From positions 1-5,068 of the forward strand of contig CAZXCQ010000362.1 in the NCBI GenBank assembly GCA_964639275.1: a DNA stretch of 5,068 bases. The letters are read 5' to 3'. How positions within the stretch are numbered: position 1 is the first letter of the stretch; each line of letters opens with the position of its first letter. Both the position numbers and the translations under genes were made by a program. The notes beneath the pieces were generated by a model. It was not told where the DNA came from and ran no database searches. It worked only from the letters and a program-made list of their open reading frames with translations. This DNA comes from CAZXCQ01 sp964639275 (GTDB lineage Bacteria > Desulfobacterota > DSM-4660 > Desulfatiglandales > Desulfatiglandaceae). This document shows positions 4,479-5,068 of this stretch, piece after piece.

Positions 4479-5068
4479 ATGATAAAAGCGATCTATGTTA
4501 TGTATAGAAAACCGGGTTGGGCCGTGGAGGATTTCCAGGACTACTGGCGAACAACCCATGCGGACTTGGTTCGACAGGTGCCCCGGATTAGACGGTATTT
4601 CCAGTCCCACACCCTCCTCTCCGGCTACGGCCGGCCAAGCCCACCACCGGCCGACGGGATCGAAGAGATCTCTTTTGATGCCGTGGAAGACATCGAGGTG
4701 CTTGAAACCACAGAGACCGGCCGATCTGCAGTGGCGGATTTCGCGAACTTTGCCGATACCGACCGAATCCGCCGTTTCCTGGTCGAAGAAATCACCATAA
4801 AAGAAGGGCCGGTTCACAAAGGGATGGTCAAGAATATTGAATTTGTGACCCGCAAACCGGATATGCCCCTGGCCGACTTCCGTCGATACTGGAAGGAAAT
4901 CCACGGTCCCATTGCCGCCGGGATCGATGTCATAAACCGTTATGTGCAGTCGCACACGCTTATGAGCGAGTACGGAAAAAAAGAGCCCCCTGTTTACGAC
5001 GGGCTTGCAGAAACCTGGTTTGATGACACCGCTGCAATGCGGACTTCAGCGGCCACGCCCGAGTATGC
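4479..5068 (+). CDS. tandem EthD-domain protein (3' end outside window)
   Basis: The reading frame runs from ATG 4479 to the window edge without a stop, giving 196 visible residues. AAGGGGA at 4467-4473 is a good ribosome binding site, 5 bases before the start. Two copies of an EthD-like dimeric alpha-beta ferredoxin fold are visible. Repeat 1 (about 2-107) has YVMYRKPG, DYWRTTHADL and QSHTLLSGYG; repeat 2 (about 118 to the edge) has EFVTRKPD, RYWKEIHGPI and QSHTLMSEYG. Trp23/His27 and Trp138/His142 are equivalent, as are His44 and His159. EthD was named from the ethyl tert-butyl ether degradation cluster of Rhodococcus, and relatives occur widely in degradation and biosynthesis clusters, usually without a defined reaction. 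No signal peptide or membrane segment is seen, so it is probably cytoplasmic. Its orientation after the dehydrogenase suggests a shared catabolic locus, but the 219-base gap leaves that open. Confidence 0.85.
   Translation, partial: MIKAIYVMYRKPGWAVEDFQDYWRTTHADLVRQVPRIRRYFQSHTLLSGYGRPSPPPADGIEEISFDAVEDIEVLETTETGRSAVADFANFADTDRIRRFLVEEITIKEGPVHKGMVKNIEFVTRKPDMPLADFRRYWKEIHGPIAAGIDVINRYVQSHTLMSEYGKKEPPVYDGLAETWFDDTAAMRTSAATPEY

Noticed and set aside
4047..4955. 302-codon ORF on the minus strand
   Set aside because: It lies opposite the end of the dehydrogenase, the second miniature element and most of the EthD gene. Both sense products match known families with good start sites, and the antisense product resembles nothing I recognise.
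1..5068. tRNA, rRNA or CRISPR array
   Set aside because: No cloverleaf-like or rRNA-like sequence and no regularly spaced direct repeats with unique spacers were seen. The heptad repeat at 12-47 has no spacers.

Overview
The window shows moderate-GC bacterial DNA with Shine-Dalgarno-led genes. It carries four confidently recognised protein genes, one plausible small upstream ORF, and a set of short non-coding repeats. The gene mix (a radical SAM protein with extra C-terminal cysteines, an iron-type alcohol dehydrogenase, a tandem EthD-domain protein) and the degenerate CTGAACC-type heptad repeat at the left edge suggest an anaerobic Desulfobacterota-like (sulfate-reducer type) bacterium. That placement is inference from gene flavour and memory, not from a marker gene.

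Layout. Positions 1-396 hold no convincing gene: a short heptad repeat, A-tracts, and an AT-rich stretch with a candidate promoter and two perfect palindromes. A 63-codon ORF (397-588) with one hydrophobic segment follows. Its stop codon overlaps the ribosome binding site of a radical SAM protein (601-1671), so the two look translationally linked. A DMT/EamA transporter (1771-2661) lies convergently on the minus strand.

The 434-base gap 2662-3095 is dense in hairpins. Its clearest element is a 110-bp near-palindrome (2941-3050) that begins GTAAC and ends GTTAC and is bracketed by a perfect 8-bp direct repeat, TTTCCATT. This has the anatomy of a non-autonomous miniature transposon (MITE), and the GTAA ends plus 8-bp duplication match the IS66 family. 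Directly downstream is an iron-containing alcohol dehydrogenase (GTG start at 3096, end 4259).

A second, diverged element (about 4274-4369) with the same TTGAGATGTTAC right end and a 9-bp flanking repeat, CTTTATTTG, sits just after its stop codon. A third, decayed relative (about 2799-2868) shares the internal hairpin and spacing of the second. The dehydrogenase gene is thus bracketed by related miniature elements. The window ends inside a gene with two EthD-like domains (4479 onward).

How the genes may work together. The dehydrogenase and EthD gene run in the same direction and could belong to one catabolic locus, but 219 bases including a mobile element separate them and no terminator or strong promoter is evident, so an operon is not shown. 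The radical SAM gene and transporter converge and need not be related to the rest. No complete undescribed system is evident. The best leads are the paired miniature elements, the radical SAM gene with its small upstream ORF, and an Arg in place of a usually conserved active-site His in the dehydrogenase.
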